A stretch of 64,000 nt of DNA, from the NCBI RefSeq assembly GCF_963576615.1, contig NC_088711.1:10038869-10102868 (forward strand), given 5' to 3'. Shown here one piece after another: positions 10,904-21,300 of this stretch (position 1 is the stretch's first letter; each line of letters begins with the position of its first letter). The notes beneath the pieces were generated by a model. That model did no database searches, was not told the DNA's origin, and saw nothing but the letters and a program-made list of their open reading frames with translations. A program made the translations under genes and the position numbers. The stretch comes from Watersipora subatra. Its lineage: Eukaryota > Bryozoa > Gymnolaemata > Cheilostomatida > Watersiporidae.

Positions 10904-11078
10904 TGTAGAATGTATTGCCTATGTGGAATGTACAGCCTATTGCAATGCTTACATTACGTCATGCTTGATGCAATGACTTTGTGTTAGACTATGTACAGGG
11001 ACTATTGAGTTGCGTTTTGGATTTGAATAAAAGTACTAGTGATCTGTTGCTTACTGAGTGTTTGATAAACATACCACA
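10904..11078 (+). repeat. 3' LTR of the 7.1-11.1 kb retrotransposon
   Basis: Nearly identical to 7108-7281 and preceded by the polypurine tract AAGAGGGGA. The direct repeat TTGAT follows immediately at 11079-11083. Confidence 0.85.
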
Positions 11079-11153
11079 TTGATGAATGAGAGTTTAACTA
11101 CGCTATAACCAAACAAAAAATAAGTTACTTAAGTTCATTCACAAGCTTCCCAT

Positions 11154-11278
11154 TGTTAGATATTCAGACAGATAGTCCCCTTTGTTCAATAAGGTCAAGG
11201 TTACAACAATGTATAATAGAAAGGTCAAAAACTTTTAATAGAATTGTAGAATAGTAGATGAACTACATACAGCAAACA
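11154..11278 (-). repeat. 3' LTR of the 11.15-16.24 kb gypsy element
   Basis: Matches 16104-16236 with scattered substitutions and an 8-bp length difference. The LTRs are visibly more diverged from each other than those of the neighbouring element, indicating an older insertion. Confidence 0.8.
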
Positions 11279-11354
11279 TGTTCCCCATCAAAGCAACTAC
11301 AACGTGATAACATAAGCTGAGTTAAAACAGCATGTAAACCTATGCGAATTAAAG

Positions 11355-11980
11355 TTTGTTAATTCTTATGTAAATGTTTTTGGCTATTTTATATTGAACG
11401 CTAAGTGCAATGGCCATGAGTACTCACTCAAATGTTACGTAGCTGATTGTAGATCTAGCCTTTTGTAAAGTAATGCGGTTAAGCACATGGCGGTCATTAG
11501 CTCCGTGGTTGGTGCTGCCGGGTGTGGCACAACTTTCGCAGTTCGGCCTAATGCTGCGTTGGGTAAGATTAAAGGCAAACCTGTAACCATCAACCTCAAC
11601 AGTGACATAAAACCTACTTGTATCAACACCCCACGTCGCATCTCTTTTTCAGTGTTAGACAAAGTTGACAAAGAACTAAATATAATGCTCAGTCATAACA
11701 TCATTAAACCGGTAACACAACCCACTGAGTGGTGCTCCCCCATAGTTTCTGTCCAGAAAAAGTCTGGCGATGTACGACTCTGCGTAGACCTTAGGGCTGT
11801 CAACCGCACAGTAGTTAGGGAAAATTATCTTATACCATTCTTCGAAGAACTGACAGCCAAGTTTAGCAATGCAACAGTATTTTCTACACTCGACGCTCGC
11901 AGCGGCTACCACCAGATAGCTCTCGATGAGGAATCAAGTCGGCTGACCACATTCATCACACACAGAGGCAGGTTTAGTTT
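11355..11980 (+). repeat. Inverted duplicate of gypsy PR/RT segment (14378-15009)
   Basis: This stretch reads on the + strand what 14378-15009 reads on the - strand, with only a handful of differences (for example near 11550, 11583 and 11627). It contains the RT N-terminal frame 11487-11984. Homology stops exactly where the reverse complement of position 14378 is reached (AGGCAGGTTTAGTTT), and AT-rich DNA follows. The copy is far closer to its source than the two LTRs are to each other, so it arose well after insertion. Confidence 0.85.
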
Positions 11981-12076
11981 GTAAACCCAAAAAAGATTTA
12001 TAAAAAAAACAGATAACAGTATCAACCAGTTTAAAAAAATTATGTTACACATCAGTAAGCACATGATGGTCACCGA

Positions 12077-12301
12077 CTATAGTGAGTACCGACGAGGAAG
12101 ATTAACCGCACGGCTTGACCTGGTGGTACTCCTCAGCAAGACTTGGTGATTGACTGGTTGAGGTTTGTGATCAGTATCAGTAAGGCTAGGATTGTCAATT
12201 ATAGGTAGTGGTAGATTGGCTGGCTGGCTAGGTATTGGTGGTTGCGGAGTGGGGTATGGGGATGGTGATGAATGACTGGATTGCGATGTTTGTGACGGCA
12301 A
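12077..12301 (-). pseudogene. Proline-rich C-terminal tail of gypsy polyprotein
   Basis: The 74-codon frame is rich in Pro, Ser and Gln and ends with TTRSSRAVNLPRRYSL. Many gypsy integrases end with this kind of low-complexity basic tail. It is in another frame from the integrase core at 12398-13045. Confidence 0.5.
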
Positions 12302-12397
12302 GAGCTGGCGCCTGTCCCGCCTAAACCTGCACCCAGTTTGTTGATTCTGAACTATGTATGATCTGGGTGTTGCGGCCTTTCACATTACATCATAGAT

Positions 12398-13045
12398 CTA
12401 GTCACTCCACTCCCCATTGGCTCGTACTCGAACTGGAGAGCCAGGTGTCAACTGACTGAGAGGTTGATTGAGAGCTGATTGATCGTAATACCTCTTGGCA
12501 GATAGCTTTGCCTGTAAGTTATTTCCCAAGACTCTTTCAGTATTCACGCTAGGGTTCGTGAAATGCCTGGGCAGTGATGTTCTGACGTCGGCACCTAACA
12601 TTACCTCATTAGGGCTGTATCTCGTAACGGTCTTGGAGCATCTATATATTATTAAGGCAGCTGCTGGGTCATCTTGTGACAAGATCTTCTTGGCTGTTTG
12701 AATGGCTCTTGCAGCAGCCCCATTAGACTGGGGGTAATACGGGCTGCTAATCACATGGTCTATACCAAGGTCAGTCATGAACTTAGCAAATTCATAACTA
12801 TTATAGGGAGGACCATTGTCACTAAGTAGTTTGATGGCTTCTAGTCCATCTTTGCTCGCCCCCCAGCGAGCAAAGATGGACTTGAGCTTCTGAATAATAA
12901 AATGTGATGTGGTGTTTTGGGTGTAGATAATCTCAATGTAATGGCAGTATAAGTCTACGACTAGTAAGTATTTTATACCCTTGTAGTCAAGTAAGTCTGT
13001 CGCAATGGTATACCATTTACTCTCAGGAATGCTCTGTGAAATCAT
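12398..13045 (-). pseudogene. Gypsy integrase core, catalytic Glu lost
   Basis: The 215-codon frame holds ATDLLDYKG (first Asp), LLSDNGPPYNS (second Asp) and SPYYPQSNGAAARAIQ. In the last motif the glutamate expected in the SNGxxE motif is alanine, so the triad is incomplete. The chromodomain-free C-terminus carries LTPGSPVRVRANGEW. It is preceded on the - strand by the integrase N-terminal region (13219-13488). Confidence 0.8.
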
Positions 13046-13218
13046 GGCTCTTTTCGGTTGGCGGGCTTATGCTTGTTACAGAATTCGCACGCTGCTATGT
13101 GGGACTGAATATCACTGTTTGTGCTTGGCTACCAAACCGCCTGTGCTGCCCTAGATTTACATTTTCCCAACCCCCAATGACCTTCATGTATTGCAGCAAG
13201 AATATCTCCCCTCAGTAA

Positions 13219-13488
13219 TTATGGAATTACTATTTTATTCTCAAAGAGAAGAATGTTTTCTGCAACATATAGGTTGGAGCGTACATGGAATAAAGGGTGT
13301 AGTGCCGGGGAAACATCTTTGCTGTAGTTGGGTCCCCCATCTACAGTATAATAAAGTGGTTCTACCAGGATGCTGTCTTTCCGTGTAGCTTTGATGATAT
13401 TGTTTATTCTAGTGTCAGATATGGGGAGATTTGTTTTTACTGAGTTGAGATGCTCCTCTATTTCTTCAGTCAGTCTTACATCTGGCAT
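13219..13488 (-). pseudogene. Gypsy pre-integrase region
   Basis: The 89-codon frame contains NIIKATRKDSILVEPL and LFHVRSNLYVAENILLFENK, the segment linking RNase H to the integrase zinc finger. The zinc finger itself, expected between this and 13045, is only partly readable because of frame breaks near 13050-13218. Confidence 0.65.
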
Positions 13489-13504
13489 GTCACTAGGGTC
13501 TGGT

Positions 13505-14160
13505 GATCAAGAAAGAGTATCAGGAATGACCATCTGTGGCCCTGGAAGATTTCTTGCCACCGGATTATATCGCGTGAGACGCATCAGTAATCACTGACAA
13601 TGGGGTGGTACTGTGTTCAGGTCCTTACTGTTAATCATGGGTACCAATGGAGAATGGTCACTGACCAGGTCAAATTTCACCAAGCCGCGCAAGTATTGGT
13701 CAAATTTCTCGTAAGCCCAAATTTGGGATAAATTGGGATCCCTATTAGAATAGTTGGAATGTTGGAATGCTCTATTGGATGCTAGTTGGATAGCTTTCTG
13801 TTGGTATAGTTTTTTTCGGTCTCATTAGTAGTGCGGGATGCAAAAGACACACAACGGCCTTCTTGACAGATCATTGCCCCTAAACCATCAGTAGATGAAA
13901 CGGTCTATTATGACCTTCATTGCTTCCTCCTGTGGTTGTTCCCAGGTCCAGACAGTCTTATTTTTTAGCAGCTTGTTCAATGGGCTGGCAAGTTGTGAGA
14001 CGTTTGGGATGTATCGTTGCATGTAGTTCACCGTACCAAGAAAACGTCACAGAGTATGAACATCTTTGGGATGACCGAGGGCCTCAATCGCTGTCAGCTT
14101 GGATGGGTCTGGTTTTATGCCTCTAGCATCGAACATATGGCCCAGAAATTTGACTTTAGA
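13505..14160 (-). pseudogene. Gypsy RNase H region, deleted and frameshifted
   Basis: The - strand text EAMKVIIDRF near 13905, followed in another frame by GLGAMICQEGRCVSFASR, shows the start and active-site region of RNase H with a short internal deletion. The copy at 56.08-56.26 kb retains residues here (LRYYDNKLPVSLYA). Further on the frame is lost. Confidence 0.6.
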
Positions 14161-14871
14161 CTACCTGTATGAGCACTTGTTGTTGTTCAGTTCCAGTCCA
14201 TGTTCTGCGACTTGCTTCAAAACTACCTCTAACCTTCGATCATGTTCTTGCATGTCGTGACCAAAAATAAGTATGTCAACTTGATAGACAGCAACTCCTT
14301 CACAGCCCGATAGAATTCCTTCCATGGTCCTCTGAAACAGCTCGCTGGCACTGAATATTCCAAATGGTAGACGTGTGAAACTAAACCTGCCTCTGTGTGT
14401 GATGAATGTGGTCAGCCGACTTGATTCCTCATCGAGAGCTATCTGGTGGTAGCCGCTGCGAGCGTCGAGTGTAGAAAATACTGTTGCATTGCTAAACTTG
14501 GCTGTCAGTTCTTCGAAGAATGGTATAAGATAATTTTCCCTAACTACTGTGCGGTTGACAGCCCTAAGGTCTACGCAGAGTCGTACATCGCCAGACTTTT
14601 TCTGGACAGAAACTATGGGGGAGCACCACTCAGTGGGTTGTGTTACCGGTTTAATGATGTTATGACTGAGCATTATATTTAGTTCTTTGTCAACTTTGTC
14701 TAACACTGAAAAAGAGATGCGACGTGGGGTGTTAATGCAAGTAGGTTTTATGTCACTGTTGAGGTTGATGGTTAAAGGTTTGCCTTTAATCTTACCCAAC
14801 GCAGCATCAGGCCGAACTGCGAAAGTTGTGCCACACCCGGCAGCACCAACCACGGAGCTAATGACCGCCAT
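14161..14871 (-). pseudogene. Gypsy reverse transcriptase, YxDD box altered
   Basis: The 236-codon frame has TPRRISFSVLDKVDKEL, WCSPIVSVQKKSGDVRLC (palm/finger), STLDARSGYHQIALDEES (first catalytic Asp) and RLPFGIFSASELFQR. The active-site box reads YQVD followed by ILIFG, one Asp being replaced by Val. The equivalent frame at 56505-57218 still reads YQDD. The segment right of 14372 is nearly identical in both copies, whereas the part left of it differs by about 8%. Confidence 0.85.
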
Positions 14872-14889
14872 GTGCTTAACCGCATTACT

Positions 14890-15174
14890 TTACAAAAGGC
14901 TAGATCTACAATCAGCTACGTAACATTTGAGTGAGTACTCATGGCCATTGCACTTAGCGTTCAATATAAAATAGCCAAAAACATTTACATAAGAATTAAC
15001 AAACTTTAATTCAATATTGGCTTTAGATAAAACAGGTTTATCAATAAGTAAGTCATAAGTGGTTTTGGATAATACGGTGACATCAGCACCTGTGTCAACC
15101 TTGAACTTTATGTTTGTGTTGTTCATAGGGATACTCACAAACCACGGCTCGCTGTTGTCATGTATTTGTGTCAC
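14890..15174 (-). CDS. Gypsy aspartic protease domain
   Basis: The 94-codon frame contains KFKVDTGADVTVLSKTTYD, an intact retropepsin active site (DTGA), preceded by PWFVSIPMNN. It ends with CYVADCRSSLL, upstream of the RT frame. It would be part of a Gag-Pol product and shows no internal break within this segment. Confidence 0.75.
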   Translation of the reverse strand: MTQIHDNSEPWFVSIPMNNTNIKFKVDTGADVTVLSKTTYDLLIDKPVLSKANIELKFVNSYVNVFGYFILNAKCNGHEYSLKCYVADCRSSLL

Positions 15175-15204
15175 TGCATCTAGGTAGTAGGTCTTTCCTT
15201 GAGC

Positions 15205-15525
15205 TCATTGCGGCATATTCTGATCGACAATTTTTGCAGCAGCCGGAGTTGATCTGGCTCTACTCCTGCACTTCTTGGCAAAGTGGTTTAGCTTCTGGTC
15301 ATGGTAACATTGTTTACCGAATGCTGGGCATTGTTTTCTCTTGTGTTTAAGGCCACCGTTATTACAGCTAACAGCTTCTTGGTAGTTGGCGTATGACTTT
15401 GTCACTGCCTGCTTGTCGCTATTTTTCTGGCTGGTGCCACAGCTAGCAGCAGGTAATCTGCTAATCGAATCAATCTCTACTTGTTTAGCAACCTCCTTTC
15501 TGACTAGCTCATGGTGTCGAGACAT
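15205..15525 (-). pseudogene. Gypsy gag C-terminus with degenerate zinc knuckles
   Basis: The 106-codon frame includes two knuckle-like segments, CNNGGLKHKRKQC and CYHDQKLNHFAKKC. Each lacks its second Cys (Gly and Asp in its place), so neither would bind zinc normally. It continues upstream, after a frame break near 15530-15740, into the gag N-terminal part at 15741-16003. Confidence 0.65.
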
Positions 15526-15740
15526 AAATAGCCTTGCTAAGGTCTAGGTTTTCCTCTAGCCGTAGCTTTGCAGACAGTTCTTTATCTAGCAGTCCAACGA
15601 CTAATGTGTATCTGATAGTTTTGTCTCTTTCTGCTGCAAACTCGCAGTGCTCACTGAGTTTGTGTAAGTTCCTAATAAAGCTCTCAATACTCTCTTCTGC
15701 TCTCTGAGCTCTTGAATGAAATATACTTCAAAGATGAATT

Positions 15741-16003
15741 ATGTTCCGCTTTGGGTTGAAGTCATCCAGAAGCTTCCTAGAAACTATATCAAAATCCTTC
15801 TCATTATCATCAGTAAATGTAAATTTTTCATACTATTGTTCAGCATCACCACCCATAGTGTATAGAAGAGTTGCTATCTGTACACTGCCGTCCTTATCCA
15901 ATAAACCAGTTGCTACTCTATACAGTTTAAATCGTTTCATCCATTTTAGAAACGATGCTGGTGATGAAAAATCAAATCCTTGTGGTGCCTCTAGTTTAGA
16001 CAT
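15741..16003 (-). pseudogene. Gypsy gag N-terminus
   Basis: Read on the - strand from ATG at 16003: MSKLEAPQGFDFSSPASF, then WMKRFKLYRVATGL and VQIATLLYTMGGDAEQ, then a stop. This is the capsid-like start found in many gypsy elements. The start codon lies 101 bp inside the 5' LTR boundary. Confidence 0.7.
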
Positions 16004-16103
16004 GATTGTCAGCTAAGAATAGGTACTAGATGGCTACGAGCAATCAGCTAAGAGTAGGATTAAATAGATAGTTTCACAGACAAAGGAGGACACGCTGCCA
16101 CCA

Positions 16104-16236
16104 TGTTAGATATTTAGACAGGAAGTTCCTTTATTCAATAAGGTCAAGGTTACATCAATGCGTAATAAAAAGGTCAAGAACAATCAATAGAACCATAGAG
16201 TTAGTAGAATAGTAGATGAACTAGTTACAGCAAACA
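16104..16236 (-). repeat. 5' LTR of the 11.15-16.24 kb gypsy element
   Basis: Delimited by homology to 11154-11278 and by the CCCAT target duplication at 16237. The - strand reading contains the AATAAA poly(A) signal near 16137. An identical copy lies at 58451-58583. Confidence 0.8.
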
Positions 16237-16241
16237 CCCAT

Positions 16242-18303
16242 AAATAACTGTATAATAGGAACTTTCTTTTTTATTCTGTAGATGAATTAAGCATCATTAA
16301 AAGTTTATTTAAGTTGTGTTGCCTCGCAGGTTAAAACTGCAAGCAGACAGTATGTTTGTTTCTTATCTCGCAGTTAGAGATGGATTTGCATTTTGGCCAT
16401 GAGTTTGCTAATTATCAATGACAACTGCTCTCAAAGACATAGTTGTATTTTGAAAAAGGATGGAAAAATAACTTCATGATGTGATGACATAACGCATTAC
16501 TCACGAAGCAGAAGACATTAGCATTGCTACTAATTTTTTTGAACCACAATGAGAACAGAGCGAAACTTGTGAAAAATTGCAATTCATAAAATATCTGCAA
16601 GAACCATTTTTTCAGGCAGACAATTCTATATTTTTGTTTATTATACTAAATCACTATGAATTGCTGTTTAACTTCTCTTACGTTATCACCAAGATCCATC
16701 CGACCAGCTCGACCACCTAGGTGTTCGAGGTTAAGTCTCCATCTTCTTATTTAGCTCTACAACTTTTGCGATGATGTATACCATGATATATTTCAAATGC
16801 CTGTTCTAGCAGAGCATTTGGAAATTTTAACTAGTGTAAGTCAGATATTATGTAAGCTAGATACCTGATAGTTTTATTTACTCATGCTTTCTATGTGAGT
16901 CTTTACCATCAGGCATATGCACCCAGAAAAGCCATTTATGTTGCCGTGAAATAATGTAAACTCGAGAGTAATCCTTTATAGACTTGAATTAGCTACTAGT
17001 GGGCCTATGCTCCATGATTGTTCCCAAAGGTGGTATTAATATTCTCAAAGGATTTACAGATTTGGGTATCAACAGAGCAATAGTTTTACTGTTTTTTTAT
17101 TTGTTCTATATCATCACTTATTGTTTTTGTGAAATTAGTTTTATGTTTTTCGTCTGTCGTAAGTCTATCAGTTGCTGCTTTAGAGTATATAATTATGTTG
17201 TTTCATTTTGATTCGCTAAGTTTTTGGAGAATTATTTATTATAGTTTAGTTCGATACAAGAGGGACTTCTACATGTAAATGCTGTTCATGTTGGTAACAG
17301 TGTGTTATATTAGGTATAAGAGTCAGGATTGATGTCAGTTTTATTACATTTCTTTAAAAAATTGGAATCACCGGCATTTGGTTCAGTCCAGCTGTGTGTA
17401 CATCAACACTTTCAAACTGTTCTTGAACAATTACTTTCCCAGCTTGTTATTCTGATACTACTAAAGCAAGAGACTTGGCCACAGCTAGTTGGTCTTGTCT
17501 TTTAAAAACCTTGACAAGTGAAGCCATTTCAACTATTTTTATATATTTAATACAGTTAAGAAATGCAAAATCAATTTGTTGTTGTATAACGTATATTGCC
17601 TGTTCAATAGCGATCATCAATTTTTAAAATTCTTTGTATTTTAATTTTCAGCAAATAAAGTAAACTGAAAAAAAAACAACTTTGCACTAAGTGTTAATTC
17701 ATTTGGTAGTTCACAAATGCTGTTTAAACTGAAGAAAATTAGCATAATTTTTTGTTATACCAATATCTGGAATACACATGCAAGGCAAGAGCATATGATA
17801 ACAGCAATTATGATATTGGACCGATGCCAAATCTAACAATAACTGTTTGTTCTATATTCTAAGGCAAAGATGCGTATTGTAAATAAAAATTGTACAATAG
17901 TGTTTGGGGTGTATTCTATGTGGTAGAAAACATTAAATTTACACCCTGTTGTTTTTAAGACAGATCATTATATGATAGTATATATGCATCCGTTGTGATA
18001 TTTCACAATGATATTTTTTGCTAAAACTGTTAGATTAACGAATCAACCAAGATGTATGTTTATAAATTAAACGTTCTTTCACATAAATGAGCCGTCTAAA
18101 GTATTTTCTGAGTTCTTGTGTCGTAATTTCGCTCGTTAGTCATCATCTTGATTGTCTTCTGTTTGTCAGCAAATTGCTACAATTTAAGTATTTCATTCTG
18201 AAGACAGGAATAAAGGTGAGACATGAACATTGTATTTGCTGGAGATGAAATATTCCTCATTTCTGTTTCTTGTTGTTTTCTTGACTAGAATCGGAAGCCA
18301 GGC
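16242..18303. other. 5' flank of EXD2, no supported gene
   Basis: AT-rich DNA between the gypsy element and EXD2 exon 1. Open frames of 60-70 codons on both strands look like chance. The interval is repeated at 58584-60645 with about 0.3% differences. It should hold the EXD2 promoter, but I cannot point to a core element with confidence. Confidence 0.5.
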
Positions 18304-21300
18304 ATGACTGGAAACAGCCTTCTGCAGAAAAGCTTTGCGACTGCAACACTCTTGGCTGCTGGAGGTATATTTATCAATTGTACCTGGGCTTGTTCTGAAA
18401 CATGAACACATGAGTCAGCAATGGCACTAATGGCTGCTGTTAAATTTTAGCTATTTCAAAACTACGTGTATTTATGAAGAGTTGATAGATAAAATCAGTT
18501 TCTTTTGTTGCTTGATACAAGTTGTTCCGCATGTATGTAAGACTCAATATATGCATTTATCTTCATACTTTAGTTCATCAAATACTGTAAGATTGTTGGA
18601 TGAAGCATCAACCACAATATCTCACGTCGATGGTGTTCTTTAAAATTACTGCAGTTAGCTGCACTGTGTATGCTGTACATAATATTGAGAGCTTCTATTG
18701 TTACTATTTGTTACTATTTAACTGTTGATGCTTTCTTGTAGGCTTATTAATCTATTATTTGTTTCAAAGAACAAAACGAAAACAAGGCAAACCAGCCGTA
18801 CAAAATATTCAAAGTAATATTTATGATAAAGTAAAATCTCTCTGCAAGGAATGCATCGAGCAAGCAGAAGTTATTCTTGTTGAGTCAGAATGCGACTGGG
18901 ACCGAGCTTACACACTGATATGTGAGGATCTCGCCACTCTCAAGGTGATAAAAATATTTTAGCCTCGGTTTCACCCCTTTTCCTTATTGGAGACCCGGTT
19001 TTTTAACGCAATAGGAATTTATATATTTTGCCATACCTCGCCTATAATGGGAGTTGTTAATCAAATTACATTGTCAAGAATTTTTACTCGGATCTGTTGA
19101 TGCATTTATGCCCATCCTTTTCTTCTATTTTAAGAATAAACACTTTCACATAGTTCATCAAATTTAAAGCATTACATCGGCTAACTTTTGCTGAGTTTTT
19201 AAGCTTACCTTTAAAGCATAGATTTCCAATATTACAGTCAAACACACCATTTTGATCACAATGTTTGTTTTGGTACATACCTCCTTCATGTATTATAGTA
19301 TGACAGTACAAATAATCATGCCATCGGTTTAGGCACAATTGGGTATAAGGTTCCATTGCTGGTCTAAAACAAGCTTTATGCTGAAATGCACGCTGCCACC
19401 TGGTTCATTTGCGCTTCAATATAGCAGCATGAGAAGCTACTGCAGAGCTTTTTTCAAGGCATTCTGCTTAGTGTTTGCAACAAGTGCCTCATACTGACAT
19501 TTGTTCTTATTCTGATTTAAAACTGCTGTTTAAACTAAAGATCGTCACTGAAAGTTTGTACAAAGGGTTTAAGCTGAATACACCAAGTTATTGGCTTGAG
19601 TTAAACAAATAAAAAGTGGCATGAATACCTATTGAATATATAAAATGTTCATGCATTCATTTTAAAGGTTGACTTGCAACCAAATTCATATTACAGTTAT
19701 TTGGTATCAGAAAATTCACCATGTCTTACTCTGCTGTGTTGTAAGTGAAAAATATGTGGAAATGTGATTACATTTCCTTAAAAGCTCAAAAACGAACAGT
19801 TAATCACAGCCACACGAGACTGCCGTAGATTGGAATCAATTTATTTCTCTGATGTACTCAAACAATTTGGTTATTGTTTTGACATTTGATGTTATCACGT
19901 GGATTGAAAGGCCATTAAAAGGCTTAATATAAAACTTCTCGTAGCACTAGTTTATGACAAACACTTTGGGTTCTACCGGAAAGCCCGTATCAAATATAGA
20001 TGCTCGCTACTTTACGGTTTTGTTTCGACTTGGTCTAATCGTCTAGTCGTAATCTGATCATGTGGCCCATACTTCCTGTCAAACAGTGCGAATAATTTCT
20101 GCAGCATTTTTCGTCTATCACAGGTGACCAACAGCCTCGTCATGTTTATCAGCGGATGATATAAACTCCTTCGAGCTAAGGTTACAAAATTAAACGAATT
20201 TTTACAGTGGGTTTTGAGATATCAGTGCTCAAAATGACAGCATTACAATGATGATGAAATAGACGCATAATGACAATAGACATGGTTTTATTGAATGCAT
20301 GAAGTATATTTGTGAAAATATTTCGACGATTGAGGTTGCATGAAAGTGTAAACAAGCCGTCTTGTTCAGCTACGTCCCATTTAAGCCGTTTGGGAAAGGG
20401 ATTCCAATCTCTAGCGTTTTTGTGATGGCTGCGATTAACTGTTCGTTTTTGAGCTTTTAAGAGCTTGTAATCACATTTCTACATATTTGGCACCTACAAC
20501 GCAGCAGAGTAAGACATGGTGAATCTTTTGATACCAAATAACTGTAATGTGAATTTTGTTGCAAGTCAACCTTTAAATATTTCTGTCATATTTTTAGAAT
20601 CATATTTGTGTATCATTCTGCAAAACTCCCTTTCTTGTACCTTATTTATGCCATCGGCGCAATTAGTCTTTATTTAATATGAAGTCATTGACATGGTAAA
20701 ATGGTATTTTTGCATGCTCCAAATTAATTTATTGCTGAGGACTAAAAGGCTATGGCAACCATCTTGCTGCCTTGCCAGTAATAATCTCACCATTATGATA
20801 ATCAATGATAAACTTAATATCAACTTCATCATCTTATTTATGAATTTAGTTTCTTACATCGACAATGATTGTTCTGTTACATCTATCAGCCGTGCTAACA
20901 CGGCGTAGATAATTTCATGTGACGCGGTAACGCTGTTCTGTCATCATTTCCTTTTAGATACTGTTCTACATTTCTAAAAATTTTCTTCCTTATTTTTTGT
21001 CAAATCATCATGATAAAATTTGTGAATTCAATGTGATAGTATATAACTAATATTTTGATAAGCATGAGTATAGTTTATAGTGCATTTGTATTGACAAAGG
21101 GTAAGAGGAGGTAATTCCCCTCTATCATAAACTGGTCTGAAAAGAATGAGAAAAAGTTATTGAACGAATATTCACATGCTACACCTGGTATTGAATGTCA
21201 ATGTTTCAGAATAAATGTTAAATGATAAAGCTGCTGGTGTTCATTCTAGCAATGTTAACATTAACCCTTTGAAGTGTTTATGTTCATTCCTTTAGCTTAT

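Larger units (their letters stand above)
7108..11078 (+). mobile_element. LTR retrotransposon with both LTRs (PR-RT-RH-IN order)
   Basis: LTRs of about 174 bp at 7108-7281 and 10904-11078 are nearly identical by eye (six differences or fewer noticed). The insertion is flanked by TTGAT at 7103-7107 and 11079-11083. A purine-rich tract (AAGAGGGGA) abuts the 3' LTR. Internal order is gag with zinc knuckle, aspartic protease, reverse transcriptase, RNase H, integrase, the order of Ty3/gypsy-like elements rather than copia. Stops and altered catalytic residues show it can no longer move by itself. The short LTRs and about 4-kb length mean it is compact. The exact clade is uncertain. Confidence 0.9.
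11154..16236 (-). mobile_element. Ty3/gypsy LTR retrotransposon with internal inverted self-copy
   Basis: Short LTRs (about 125-133 bp) at 11154-11278 and 16104-16236, in the same orientation, are bounded by a perfect 5-bp duplication CCCAT at 11149-11153 and 16237-16241. Read on the - strand, the LTR starts TGTTTGCTGTA and ends TCTAACA, and contains TTGAATAAAGG as a poly(A) signal. A TGGTGGCAGCG primer-binding-site candidate follows the 5' LTR. On the - strand the order is gag (about 16003-15205), protease, RT, RNase H, integrase (to 12398). An inverted copy of the protease/RT segment lies at 11355-11980, between the integrase tail and the 3' LTR. Confidence 0.9.

Noticed and set aside
14446-14923. 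Two + strand frames of 78 codons in the gypsy RT region
   Set aside because: They are antisense to the RT. They recur at each RT copy (11.4-11.9, 56.8-57.3 kb) only because the underlying DNA does.
18759-18962. Separate small ORF ending VIKIF
   Set aside because: It is EXD2 exon 2 read on into the intron past the GT at 18945. The spliced frame continues with exon 3.
19084-19356. 90-codon Cys-containing frame in EXD2 intron 2 (repeated at 61426-61698)
   Set aside because: No recognised domain or splice context. Conservation between the two copies is uninformative because the whole region is a recent duplicate.
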